DNA of 19,901 nt from an uncultured Oscillospiraceae bacterium (GTDB lineage Bacteria; Bacillota; Clostridia; Oscillospirales; Oscillospiraceae): contig CAKUIM010000035.1 in assembly GCA_934660965.1 (NCBI GenBank), positions 1 to 19,901 of the forward strand. The letters run 5' to 3'. A program made the position numbers and the translations under genes. Under the pieces are notes generated by a model. It searched no databases and was not told where the DNA came from. It saw nothing but the letters and a program-made list of their open reading frames with translations. Positions 7,071-14,232 of this stretch are shown in pieces (position 1 is the first letter of the stretch; each line of letters begins with the position of its first letter).

Positions 7071-7114
7071 GGCTTTACAGCTCCCCCAGCACCCTGGCGC
7101 ACCGGTCGCACAGC
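7071..7114 (-). repeat. Direct repeat copy B: functional ileS 3' end
   Basis: Identical over 44 bp to 6870-6913. It supplies the final codons and stop of the intact ileS frame, including the last two zinc-ligand cysteines. Confidence 0.95.
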
Positions 7115-9882
7115 TCGGCGTGATGGCCGGGGGTGCCGATGCGGGCATCGTGGTTCCAGCAGCGGGGGCACTTGGGCCCGGCGGCGGGGGAGACCTTGAC
7201 GGTCAGGCCCTCGAACTCCTCGCCCCGGTAGCCTTCGCCCTCGCCTTCGGCGGCGGTGACGCCGGACACAATGCAGATGGCGGCCAGATCCGCCTCGTCA
7301 AGGGCCATGGCCCGGAAGGCGGCCCAGCTCTCGCCGGAGAAGGTCAGGGCCAGGTCGGCGTCCTGGTTCTTCTTGATGCCCTGCTCGCTCCGGGCAAGCT
7401 CCAGTGCCTTGTTCACGTCGTCCCGCAGGGCGATGACCCTGGCCCACTTGTCCGCCTGGGCCTCGTCGAGCGCAAGGGCGGGGTCGTAGGCGGGGATGTC
7501 GTTATAGAGCACGCACTCGGCGTCGTCCCCAGCGGCATGGGGCATGGCGGCCCAGATCTCCTGGCTTGTGAAGGCCAGGATGGGGGCGATGAGGCGGGTC
7601 ATGCCGTCCAGGATGCGGAAGAGGGCGCTCTGGGCGCAGCGGCGCTGCCCGTCGTCGCCGCAGTAGAGCCGGTCCTTGATGATGTCGAGGTAGAAGTTGG
7701 ACATCTCCACCACGCAGAAGTTGTAGATGGCGCGGTAGACGGCGTGGAACTCATAGCGCTCGTAGGCATCCCGGCAGGCGCGGACCAGGTCATTGAACTG
7801 CGCCACGGCCCAGCGATCCAGCTCCGGCATGTCGGAGAGGGCCACGGCCTGGTCGGGGTCGAAGTCGGCGAGGTTGCCCAGCATATACCGGGCGGTGTTG
7901 CGGATCTTCAGATAGGCCTGGGAGAGCTGCTTGAGAATCTCGGGAGAGATGCGCATGTCCTGGGTGTAGTCGGCGGAGGACACCCACAGCCGCAGCATGT
8001 CGGCGCCGTAGTCCTTGATGACCTCGTCGGGGGACACGGCGTTGCCCAGGGATTTGTGCATGGCCCGGCCCTCGCCGTCCACCGTCCAGCCGTGGGTGAT
8101 GATCTGCTTGTAGGGAGCGATGCCCCTGGCGGCGATGGAGGTGAGCATGGAGGACTGGAACCAGCCGCGGTACTGGTCGCCGCCTTCCAGGTACACGTCG
8201 GCGGGATAGGCAAGCTCCGGGCGCTGGTCGGCCACGGCGGCCCAGGTGGAGCCGGAGTCGAACCACACGTCCATGATGTCGGTCTCCTTGGAGAAGTGGA
8301 CGCCGCCGCACTTGGGGCAGCGGAAGCCCTCGGGCACCAGCTCGTCGGCGGTCTTTTCAAACCAGATGTTGGAGCCGTGCGCCCGGAACAGGCCGGACAC
8401 CCGGCCGATGGTCTCGGGGGTGACGATGTCCGCGCCGCAGCTGTCGCAGTAGAAGATGGGGATGGGCACGCCCCACTTGCGCTGGCGGGAGATGCACCAG
8501 TCGCTGCGCTCGGAGATCATGGCGGTCATGCGCTCCTTGCCCCAGGCGGGGTGCCATTTGATGCCGTCGCAGGACTTGACGGCGGCGTCCTTAATGGCGT
8601 CCACCGAGCAGAACCACTGCTCGGTGGCCCGGTAGATGATGGGGTTCTTGCAGCGCCAGCAGTGGGGATAGGAGTGGGTGATGCGCTCCTTGGCCAGCAG
8701 CGCGCCCTCGGCCTCCAGGTCGGCCACCACCATGTCGTTGCCCTTGGCGTAGAACTGGCCGTTGTAGCGCTCGTCGGTCATCACGCCCTTGGCGTTGACG
8801 GGGACGGACACGCCGATGTGGGTCTTGCCCGCGGCGTCGTAGGAGCGGCAGATGTTGAAGTCGTCCGCGCCGAAGCCGGGGGCGGTGTGGACGCAGCCGG
8901 TGCCGGCCTCCAGGGTGACGTGGTCGCCGCACAGCAGCACGCTCTCCCGGTCGAACAGGGGGTGCCTGGCGGTCATGAGCTCAAACTCGCTGCCCTTGAG
9001 GGTGGCGAGCACGCGGCACGCGGAGAAGTCGATGCCGGCGGCCTTGCACACGCTCTCGGCCAGGCCCTCGGCCAGGATATAGACCTCGCCGTTTGGAGCC
9101 TGGAGCAGCACATAGTCAAAGCCGGCGTTGACGCAGATGGCCAGGTTGCCCGGGATGGTCCATGGGGTGGTGGTCCAGATGACGAAGAACATCTTGGCAA
9201 GGTCGCCGTACTGCCCCAGCTTGCCGTGGTCGTCCCCCACGGGGAACTTGACGAAGAGGGTGGTGCAGGGGTCGTCGGCGTACTCGATCTCCGCCTCGGC
9301 CAGGGCGGTCTGGTCGGAGGGGCACCAGTACACAGGCTTCATGCCCTTGTAGATGTAGCCCTTCTTGGCCATCTCGCCGAAGACCTCAATCTGCTTGGCC
9401 TCAAACTCGGGCTTGAGGGTGATATAGGGGTCGTCCCAGTCGCCCACCACGCCCAGGCGCTGAAACTGGCCGGTCATCTTCTCGATGAAGCCCAGGGCGA
9501 ACTCCTGGCACTTGTCCCGGAACTCGGCGTCGGTGAGTTCTTCGCGCTTGATCTTCTTGTCCTTGAGCACGGCGGACTCGATGGGCAGGCCGTGGGTGTC
9601 CCAGCCGGGGACATAGGGGGCCTGGAAGCCGGTCATGTTCTTGTATTTGACGATGAAGTCCTTGAGGATCTTGTTCAGGGCGGTGCCGATATGAATGTTG
9701 CCATTGGCGTAGGGCGGGCCGTCGTGGAGAATGAACTTGGGCTTGCCCTCGTTCTTCTTCATGAGCTTTTTGTAGGTGATGCGCTCCCACTGGCCGTTCA
9801 TCAGCTCCGGCTCGCGCTTGGGAAGGCCGGCCCGCATGGGGAAGTCGGTCTGGGGAAGGTGAACCGTTTTGTTGTAGTCCAT
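7075..9882 (-). CDS. ileS: Isoleucyl-tRNA synthetase
   Basis: A 935-residue class I aminoacyl-tRNA synthetase that charges tRNA-Ile in the cytoplasm. The HIGH-type motif reads NIHIGTALN (about 62-70). The KMSKS loop is the variant AMHKSLGN (around 607-614). The editing domain and the anticodon-binding domain lie before and after it. The C-terminal zinc finger has Cys905, Cys908, Cys925 and Cys928. Length and domain order are full. AGGAGG lies about 8 nt before the ATG. Expression is under the T-box at 9942-10214. The last 12 codons and stop lie in a 44-bp segment duplicated 201 bp downstream, so the gene end appears to have been replaced by an insertion without changing the protein. Confidence 0.98.
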   Translation of the reverse strand: MDYNKTVHLPQTDFPMRAGLPKREPELMNGQWERITYKKLMKKNEGKPKFILHDGPPYANGNIHIGTALNKILKDFIVKYKNMTGFQAPYVPGWDTHGLPIESAVLKDKKIKREELTDAEFRDKCQEFALGFIEKMTGQFQRLGVVGDWDDPYITLKPEFEAKQIEVFGEMAKKGYIYKGMKPVYWCPSDQTALAEAEIEYADDPCTTLFVKFPVGDDHGKLGQYGDLAKMFFVIWTTTPWTIPGNLAICVNAGFDYVLLQAPNGEVYILAEGLAESVCKAAGIDFSACRVLATLKGSEFELMTARHPLFDRESVLLCGDHVTLEAGTGCVHTAPGFGADDFNICRSYDAAGKTHIGVSVPVNAKGVMTDERYNGQFYAKGNDMVVADLEAEGALLAKERITHSYPHCWRCKNPIIYRATEQWFCSVDAIKDAAVKSCDGIKWHPAWGKERMTAMISERSDWCISRQRKWGVPIPIFYCDSCGADIVTPETIGRVSGLFRAHGSNIWFEKTADELVPEGFRCPKCGGVHFSKETDIMDVWFDSGSTWAAVADQRPELAYPADVYLEGGDQYRGWFQSSMLTSIAARGIAPYKQIITHGWTVDGEGRAMHKSLGNAVSPDEVIKDYGADMLRLWVSSADYTQDMRISPEILKQLSQAYLKIRNTARYMLGNLADFDPDQAVALSDMPELDRWAVAQFNDLVRACRDAYERYEFHAVYRAIYNFCVVEMSNFYLDIIKDRLYCGDDGQRRCAQSALFRILDGMTRLIAPILAFTSQEIWAAMPHAAGDDAECVLYNDIPAYDPALALDEAQADKWARVIALRDDVNKALELARSEQGIKKNQDADLALTFSGESWAAFRAMALDEADLAAICIVSGVTAAEGEGEGYRGEEFEGLTVKVSPAAGPKCPRCWNHDARIGTPGHHAELCDRCARVLGEL

Positions 9883-9941
9883 CGAAAATGCCTCCTATGT
9901 GAATTGTATTTGTTCTTCGGACAAAGTGCCGGGCCGCGAGG

Positions 9942-9984
9942 AAAAAAAGAAACACCCTCGCCTCTCGGTTGAGAGACAAAGGTG
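9942..9984 (-). terminator. T-box leader terminator
   Basis: On the minus strand a 14-nt-arm stem (9984-9971 with 9966-9953, loop AACC) is followed by TTTCTTTTTTT. It lies just downstream of the T-box sequence and competes with the antiterminator; read-through leads into ileS. Confidence 0.9.
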
Positions 9985-10214
9985 CTGTGCACGCTCTGCG
10001 GTACCACTCCCGTTGCCGGCAGGGCCGGCCGCTCGACATTCTGTAACGGGAACGCCCGGCGGGGTCTACTCTCCGCCCATGCGGATTTCTGCCCGCGGCC
10101 CGCAGGTGATATTCGCCGGTCCGTCCCTCACCGCTTTTGCACCGTTCAAGCGGCTCTCTGGGAGGGATGGGGCCCGGGTACTGGTCCTGCGCCAAGCCTT
10201 TTTGTGTGAATTTC
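9942..10214 (-). ncRNA. T-box riboswitch controlling ileS, isoleucine specifier
   Basis: This is a cis-acting leader that reads the charging state of a tRNA. In transcript order it shows the stem I elements CAGTACC (the AGUA motif), AGAGAGCCGC and GGTGCAAAAGCGG (distal loop), then the specifier loop GAATATCACC with the isoleucine codon ATC at 10110-10108. The T-box core GGAGTGGTACCGC is at 10010-9998, and the terminator follows. Uncharged tRNA-Ile should pair at the specifier and the T-box bulge, favouring the antiterminator and so ileS expression. The leader fills most of the 436-bp gap between ileS and rpsT. Confidence 0.93.
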
Positions 10215-10220
10215 TCTTTT

Positions 10221-10248
10221 ATTATAGGGGTATCGGCGGATTTGTCAA
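10221..10248 (-). promoter_or_regulatory. Consensus sigma-A-type promoter of the T-box-ileS unit
   Basis: On the minus strand TTGACA (10248-10243) and TATAAT (10226-10221), both exact consensus, are 16 nt apart. The predicted start is near 10214, at the beginning of the T-box. Confidence 0.92.
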
Positions 10249-10271
10249 GCCCCCGGGGACGGACGGGGATG

Positions 10272-10301
10272 AAAAAAGCCGCCTGCGTGAAGCAGACGGC
10301 T
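10272..10301 (-). terminator. Intrinsic terminator of rpsT
   Basis: On the minus strand AGCCGTCTGC-TTCAC-GCAGGCGGCT is followed by TTTTT, 18 nt past the rpsT stop. It ends only about 24 bp before the ileS -35 box, insulating the two units. Confidence 0.9.
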
Positions 10302-10318
10302 CTTTGCGCTGATTTGCG

Positions 10319-10582
10319 TTAGGCCAGCTTGTTCAGCCGCAGGGTCATCGCGCTCTTCTTGTTGGCTGCATTGTTCTTGTGCAGCAGACCCTTGGAAGCA
10401 GCCTGATCGACGGCCTTGACGGCCACCTTGTAAGCGGCATCGGCCTCGCTGCGGTTGCCACCGGCCACCGCGGCCTCAAACTTCTTCAGGTCGGTCTTCA
10501 GCGCGGACTTCTGAGCCTTGTTCTGAGCGGCCTTGGCAGCGTTCACCAGAACACGCTTCTTGGCAGACTTGATATTGGGCAA
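10319..10582 (-). CDS. rpsT: Small ribosomal subunit protein bS20
   Basis: An 87-residue, lysine- and alanine-rich 30S protein that binds 16S rRNA. The sequence PNIKSAKKRVLVN at the N-terminus and KGLLHKNNAANKKSAMT near the C-terminus are typical of S20. The start is TTG at 10582, supported by GGAGGAGG about 9 nt upstream and by the conserved N-terminus. The longer open frame upstream would add 53 unrelated residues. A TTG start is also known for rpsT in Escherichia coli, where it takes part in autoregulation; whether it does so here is inference. It has its own promoter and terminator and is divergent from gpr. Confidence 0.96.
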   Translation of the reverse strand: MPNIKSAKKRVLVNAAKAAQNKAQKSALKTDLKKFEAAVAGGNRSEADAAYKVAVKAVDQAASKGLLHKNNAANKKSAMTLRLNKLA

Positions 10583-10641
10583 ACCAAACACCTCCTCCGA
10601 TGTAGTCTCATCAGGACATAAATATCCTGTCGCAGATATGT

Positions 10642-10670
10642 ATTCTATCATCGAATGCGGAAAAAAGCAA
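10642..10670 (-). promoter_or_regulatory. Sigma-A-type promoter of rpsT
   Basis: On the minus strand TTGCTT (10670-10665) and TAGAAT (10647-10642) are 17 nt apart. The leader of about 50 nt contains a short hairpin, CAGGA...TCCTG. Confidence 0.75.
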
Positions 10671-10687
10671 CCTAAATTTTGTTTTTT

Positions 10688-10717
10688 TGAATAGAAATTT
10701 TCCGGACGCAAAGACTT
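10688..10717 (+). promoter_or_regulatory. Possible forespore (sigma-G/F-like) promoter of gpr
   Basis: TGAATA (10688-10693) matches the sigma-G -35 consensus. AAGACTT (10711-10717), 17 nt further, matches only 4 of 7 positions of CATACTA. gpr is under forespore control in Bacillus, so this is plausible but weak. Confidence 0.3.
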
Positions 10718-10784
10718 GAGAAAAGCGGTGCCTAGCACCACAAGATATAGTTAAATGTAGAGAATGCAGAGGAGGGAGCATGCC

Positions 10785-11681
10785 GTGGAGCGCAGGACAG
10801 ACCTGGCCCAGGAGGCCCATGAGCTCTGGCGGGAGCAGGCGGGGGCGGCGGCCGCCCTGCCGGGGGTGCGCGCGCAGGACGGGGAGAGCCATGGCTTTCC
10901 CAAGACGGTGGTGACCATCGAGGGCCGCGCCGGGGCGGAAGCCCTGGGCCGCCCGCCGGGCCGGTATGTGACGCTGGAGCTCACCGGGCTGCTCCGCCGG
11001 GAGCGGGACGCCTTCCGCCGTGCGGTGGAGGCGGTGGGAGAGGAGGTCGCCGCCCTGGTTCCCCCGGAGGGGGAGGTGTTGGTGGTGGGCCTTGGCAGCC
11101 GCACGGTGACGCCCGACCTGGTGGGCCCCATGGCCGCCGACCATCTGCTGGTTACCCGGCACCTGCGCTCCGCCCTTCCGGAGCAGTTCGGCGCTCTGCG
11201 CGGCGTGGCGGCGGCGGTGCCCGGGGTGCTCTCCGCCACGGGGGTGGAGAGCGCAGACGCCGCCGCGGCCCTCACCCGGCAGCTGCGTCCGGCGTGCGTG
11301 GTGGCGGTGGACGCCCTGGCCTCCCGCTCGGTGGAGCGCCTTTGCCGCACGGTGCAGCTCTCGGACACCGGCATCGCCCCCGGCTCCGGCGTGGGCAACC
11401 ACCGCCGCGCCCTCACCCGGGAGAGCCTGGGGGTGCCGGTGATCGCGGTGGGGGTGCCCACCGTGGTGGACGCCGCCACCCTGGCCCTGGATCTTCTGGA
11501 GCGCTCCGGCTGTCCCGCCCCGGACCGGGACGCCCTTTCGGGGCTGGGGGCGGAGCTGTTCGTCACACCCCGGGAGGTGGACGCCCGGGTGGCCGACCTG
11601 GCCCGGGTCATCGGCTACGGCGTCAGCCTGGGGCTCAACCCCGGCCTTACGGTGGACGAGCTGACCATGCTGCTGGAGTGA
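10785..11681 (+). CDS. gpr: Spore germination protease GPR
   Basis: A 298-residue aspartic-type endopeptidase that degrades small acid-soluble spore proteins during germination. Conserved GPR blocks are present in order: RTDLAQEA, RYVTLEL, VVGLGSRTVTPDLVGPMA, LLVTRHL, PGVLSATGVES, VVAVDALASRSVERL, QLSDTGIAPGSGVGN and GVPVIAVGVPTVVDA. A GTG start at 10785 is chosen over an in-frame ATG seven codons upstream because GGAGG lies about 9-10 nt before it. This leaves only a few residues before RTDLA, the region near zymogen self-processing, so the pro-segment is very short. The gene is divergent from rpsT, as in Bacillus, but the usual neighbour spoIIP is not next to it. Confidence 0.95.
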   Translation: MERRTDLAQEAHELWREQAGAAAALPGVRAQDGESHGFPKTVVTIEGRAGAEALGRPPGRYVTLELTGLLRRERDAFRRAVEAVGEEVAALVPPEGEVLVVGLGSRTVTPDLVGPMAADHLLVTRHLRSALPEQFGALRGVAAAVPGVLSATGVESADAAAALTRQLRPACVVAVDALASRSVERLCRTVQLSDTGIAPGSGVGNHRRALTRESLGVPVIAVGVPTVVDAATLALDLLERSGCPAPDRDALSGLGAELFVTPREVDARVADLARVIGYGVSLGLNPGLTVDELTMLLE

Positions 11682-11721
11682 GCCCCGACGCGCCGGAGGC
11701 GAAAATGCGACAGGAAAGGCC

Positions 11722-11750
11722 TTGCCCTTTTTGGGGGATTCTGCTATAGT
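11722..11750 (+). promoter_or_regulatory. Sigma-A-type promoter of the yihY-like gene
   Basis: TTGCCC (11722-11727) and TATAGT (11745-11750) are 17 nt apart, about 40 nt before the start codon. No terminator is visible between gpr and this promoter, so read-through from gpr is possible. Confidence 0.7.
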
Positions 11751-11787
11751 GAGGGTGATTTTTCGGCAGAAGGAGGGACGGCAGGGC

Positions 11788-12651
11788 ATGAAAAAGCTCA
11801 TCGATACGGCCATGAAAAAGCGGCCCGTCCGCTTTGCCGCGGACCTGGTGGACGTGTATTTCTCCCGCCATGTCAGCCGCTCGGCCTCCGAGCTTGCCTA
11901 TTTCCTCATCCTCACCTTTTTCCCCATCCTCATCTGCGTCTCCGCCTTCGTGGGCCGGCTGGACCTGAACCTGTCCGACATGCTCTCGGGGACGGACGTC
12001 TTTCTCCCCGGCAGCGTCAATGCCATTTTGAACGAGTACCTGCGCTATATCGAGACCAGCCAGACCCCAGGCCTGCTTCTGGTGGGCATTGTCATGACGG
12101 TGCTCTCCGCCTCCGCCGCCGTGCGGGGGCTGATGAACATCATGCACGAGATCTTCGGCCGCGCCACCTTCCGCGGCCTGGGCCAGCTTATTGCCAGCAT
12201 CCTCTTCTCCATTTTGCTGCTGGCCACCATTTACCTCTCCCTCATCGTGGTGGTGACGGGCAACTGGTTTTTCCACCTCATAGAGCAGCTTTTTCATTTG
12301 GAGCACCTGGCCGACCGGGTGAGCACCTGGCAGTGGATGAAATACCTGCTGCTGCTGGGGCTGGTGTTTCTCTTCATCCTGCTGCTCTACCGCTTCACCG
12401 CCCCCCTGGCAAAGCCCCGGCCGCCGGTGGTGATCGGGGCGCTGTGCGCGTCGGTGGCCATGGCGGTGGCGTCCATTCTCTTTGCCTGGGTGATGGGCCG
12501 CTCCACCCGCTACTCCCTGGTGTACGGGTCGCTGGCGTCGGTGATCATCCTGCTGGTGTGGCTCTACCTGTGCGGCACCATCCTCATCATGGGCAATGTG
12601 GTGAACTTCGTCATCTATCAGCACCGGCAGGAAAAGGCCGGCCTGAAATAA
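11788..12651 (+). CDS. YihY/virulence factor BrkB family membrane protein
   Basis: A 287-residue integral membrane protein of the YihY/BrkB family (formerly called ribonuclease BN). About six hydrophobic segments are visible, beginning at SELAYFLILTFFPILICVSAF (about 35-55) and ending with LASVIILLVWLYLCGTILIMGNVVN. The GSLASVIILLVWLY region is the strongest family signature. Its biochemical role is unsettled; the old RNase assignment for the family was withdrawn and membrane transport or envelope roles have been proposed. The start at 11788 has AAGGAGGG about 10 nt upstream. A longer TTG-started frame would begin at the -35 box and is rejected. Confidence 0.88.
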   Translation: MKKLIDTAMKKRPVRFAADLVDVYFSRHVSRSASELAYFLILTFFPILICVSAFVGRLDLNLSDMLSGTDVFLPGSVNAILNEYLRYIETSQTPGLLLVGIVMTVLSASAAVRGLMNIMHEIFGRATFRGLGQLIASILFSILLLATIYLSLIVVVTGNWFFHLIEQLFHLEHLADRVSTWQWMKYLLLLGLVFLFILLLYRFTAPLAKPRPPVVIGALCASVAMAVASILFAWVMGRSTRYSLVYGSLASVIILLVWLYLCGTILIMGNVVNFVIYQHRQEKAGLK

Positions 12652-12696
12652 GCCGCAGACGCGCCGCCGATCGCGCGTTCCGAAATCAAACATGAG

Positions 12697-12741
12697 AAAG
12701 CCGCCGGACGCTCCCATCATCGGGGCATCCGGCGGTTTTTT
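12697..12741 (+). terminator. Terminator between yihY-like gene and rluD
   Basis: The 8-bp outer stem CCGCCGGA (12701-12708) pairs with TCCGGCGG (12728-12735), with partial pairing inside, then TTTTTT. It ends the plus-strand gene. On the minus strand only TTTCTC follows, so it is a weaker terminator for rluD. Confidence 0.85.
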
Positions 12742-12742
12742 G

Positions 12743-13654
12743 TCAGGTGAGGCCCAGCCGCCCCAGGGCGGCGGTGAAGTAGCCGGGCAGCGGCGCATCC
12801 ACCGTCATGACCTCCCCGGTGGCGGGGTGGGTGAAGGTGAGGCGGGCGGCGTGGAGGCACTGCCCGGCAAGGCCGGGGGCGGCCTTGCCGTACACGGGAT
12901 CGCCCAGCAGCGGGTGGCCGATGGACGCCATGTGGACCCGGATCTGATGGGTGCGCCCCGTCTCCAGCCGGCAGGTGATGTGGGAGTAGCCCCCACGGCT
13001 GTCCAGCACCTGGTAGTGGGTCACCGCCTCCCGCCCCTCCCCGGGGCGGCACACTGCCATGCGCTTGCGGTCGGTCTTGTGCCGGGCGATGGGGGCGTCC
13101 ACCGTGCCGCTCTCCGCCCGGAAGCCCCCCAGTACCACCGCGTGGTAGAGCCGGAACAGGGAGTGGTCTGCAAGCTGCGCGGCCAGGGCCAGGTGGGCCC
13201 GGTCGTTCTTGGCGGCGATGAGCAGGCCCGAGGTGTCCCGGTCGATGCGGTGGACGATGCCCGGGCGCAGCTGCCCATTGATTCCGGACAGTGATGCTCC
13301 GCAGTGATATAACAGCGCGTTTACAAGGGTCCCGTCCGGATGGCCGGGGGCGGGGTGGACCACCATGCCCACGGGCTTGTTGACCACGATGACGTCGCCG
13401 TCCTCGTAGGGGATGTCCAGGGGAATATCCTGGGGGACAAGGTCGATGGGCTCGGGCTCCGGCGCCGTGACGAGCAGCACCTGCCCCGGCTCCAGCCGGG
13501 CGTTTTTCTTCACCGGCGCGCCGCCCAGAGTGACCCGGCCCTCCTCCAGCCAGCGCTGGGCGGCCGAGCGGGTCAGGCCGTCCACGGCGGCGGAGAGCAC
13601 CGCGTCCGCCCGGCCCGCGTCAGGTACCGTCAGTGGGAAGGTCCGGCTTGTCAT
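12743..13654 (-). CDS. RluA/RluD-family 23S rRNA pseudouridine synthase
   Basis: A 303-residue pseudouridine synthase that isomerises uridines in RNA. An S4 RNA-binding domain occupies about residues 15-75. The catalytic domain carries HRIDRDTSG (135-143), with the nucleophilic aspartate expected at Asp138, followed by LETGRTHQIRVHMASIGHPLLGDPVYG, the usual family C-terminal block. In Firmicutes lspA is commonly followed by an RluD-like gene, as here. The ATG at 13654 has AAGGAGGG 6 nt upstream and lies inside the end of lspA (35-nt overlap), so the two are one operon. The exact target uridines cannot be read from sequence, so no symbol is given. Confidence 0.93.
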   Translation of the reverse strand: MTSRTFPLTVPDAGRADAVLSAAVDGLTRSAAQRWLEEGRVTLGGAPVKKNARLEPGQVLLVTAPEPEPIDLVPQDIPLDIPYEDGDVIVVNKPVGMVVHPAPGHPDGTLVNALLYHCGASLSGINGQLRPGIVHRIDRDTSGLLIAAKNDRAHLALAAQLADHSLFRLYHAVVLGGFRAESGTVDAPIARHKTDRKRMAVCRPGEGREAVTHYQVLDSRGGYSHITCRLETGRTHQIRVHMASIGHPLLGDPVYGKAAPGLAGQCLHAARLTFTHPATGEVMTVDAPLPGYFTAALGRLGLT

Positions 13655-14120
13655 GTCCGCCCTCCTTTTTGGGCTCCAGCTTTTCGCAGAAGAACAGCAG
13701 GTAGATCACCAGCAGCACGCCGCCCACGGTGATGAAGATGTCCGCCACGTTAAAAACGGCAAAGCGCATGAAAAGGGTGTTGAACATGTCGGTGACGTAG
13801 CCCAGGGCCACCCGGTCGATAAGGTTGCCAAGGCCCCCGGCGAGCACCATCACCGCCGGTACCACCCCCAGGGGGTGGGTGAGCACCCGCCGCCACAGCA
13901 CCACGGCCATGGCGACCACCACCGCCGCCGAGATGAGGGACAAAAGCCAGGTGTGCTCGCTGAGCATGGAGAAGGCCGCACCGGTATTCTGGACATAGGT
14001 CAGCTCCACCACGTGGGGCAGGAGGGGGACGTGGCCGCCCAGGGGGATGTTGGCGCGCACCAGATATTTCACCGCCTGGTCCAGGGCCACCAGCGCGATG
14101 GTGAGGATCACATAAAGCAT
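13620..14120 (-). CDS. lspA: Lipoprotein signal peptidase (signal peptidase II)
   Basis: A 166-residue inner-membrane aspartyl protease that removes signal peptides from lipid-modified prolipoproteins. Four hydrophobic segments are visible. All conserved boxes are present: Asp14 (VALDQAVK), NTGAAFS (45-51), GGLGNLIDR (95-103) with Asn99 and catalytic Asp102, and FNVAD (123-127) with catalytic Asp127. A hydrophilic C-terminal tail (about 148-166) is encoded by the region that overlaps the pseudouridine synthase gene. The ribosome binding site is weak (GAAAGG). A promoter with an extended -10 box sits in the upstream terminator region. The GerC-like lipoprotein in this window would be one of its substrates. 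Confidence 0.96.
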   Translation of the reverse strand: MLYVILTIALVALDQAVKYLVRANIPLGGHVPLLPHVVELTYVQNTGAAFSMLSEHTWLLSLISAAVVVAMAVVLWRRVLTHPLGVVPAVMVLAGGLGNLIDRVALGYVTDMFNTLFMRFAVFNVADIFITVGGVLLVIYLLFFCEKLEPKKEGGHDKPDLPTDGT

Positions 14121-14133
14121 AACATCAGCCTTT

Positions 14134-14176
14134 CAGAGAAAAAATAGCCGCTGAGCATTCGCTCAACGGCTATTTT
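14134..14176 (-). terminator. Terminator of nfnAB, bidirectional in form
   Basis: Left arm 14141-14156 pairs with right arm 14161-14176 around ATTC, with one C-A mismatch. On the minus strand the stem leads into ATTTTTTCTC; the plus-strand side also ends in TTTT. It lies about 57 nt past the nfnB stop. Confidence 0.88.
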
Positions 14177-14200
14177 AGCATACATTTCTCCCCGAGGGAA
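14172..14200 (-). promoter_or_regulatory. Possible lspA-rluD promoter overlapping the nfnAB terminator
   Basis: On the minus strand an extended -10 (TGCTAAAAT; TAAAAT at 14177-14172) lies 17 nt after a weak -35 TTCCCT (14200-14195). The predicted start near 14165 falls inside the terminator hairpin, so new transcripts would lack one arm and escape termination. Confidence 0.45.
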
Positions 14201-14232
14201 GGGGTGGGGGCAAATTGCCCGGCGCAGCGCCC

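Noticed and set aside
8034..8065. Damaged KMSKS loop in IleRS (AMHKS)
   Set aside because: The lysine and serine are kept, the rest of the enzyme is intact and it is under a T-box. This looks like a tolerated lineage variant, not a broken gene.
7009..9972. 987-codon plus-strand frame opposite ileS
   Set aside because: It is an antisense shadow of ileS with repetitive Gly/Ala/Val/His composition and runs through the T-box terminator.
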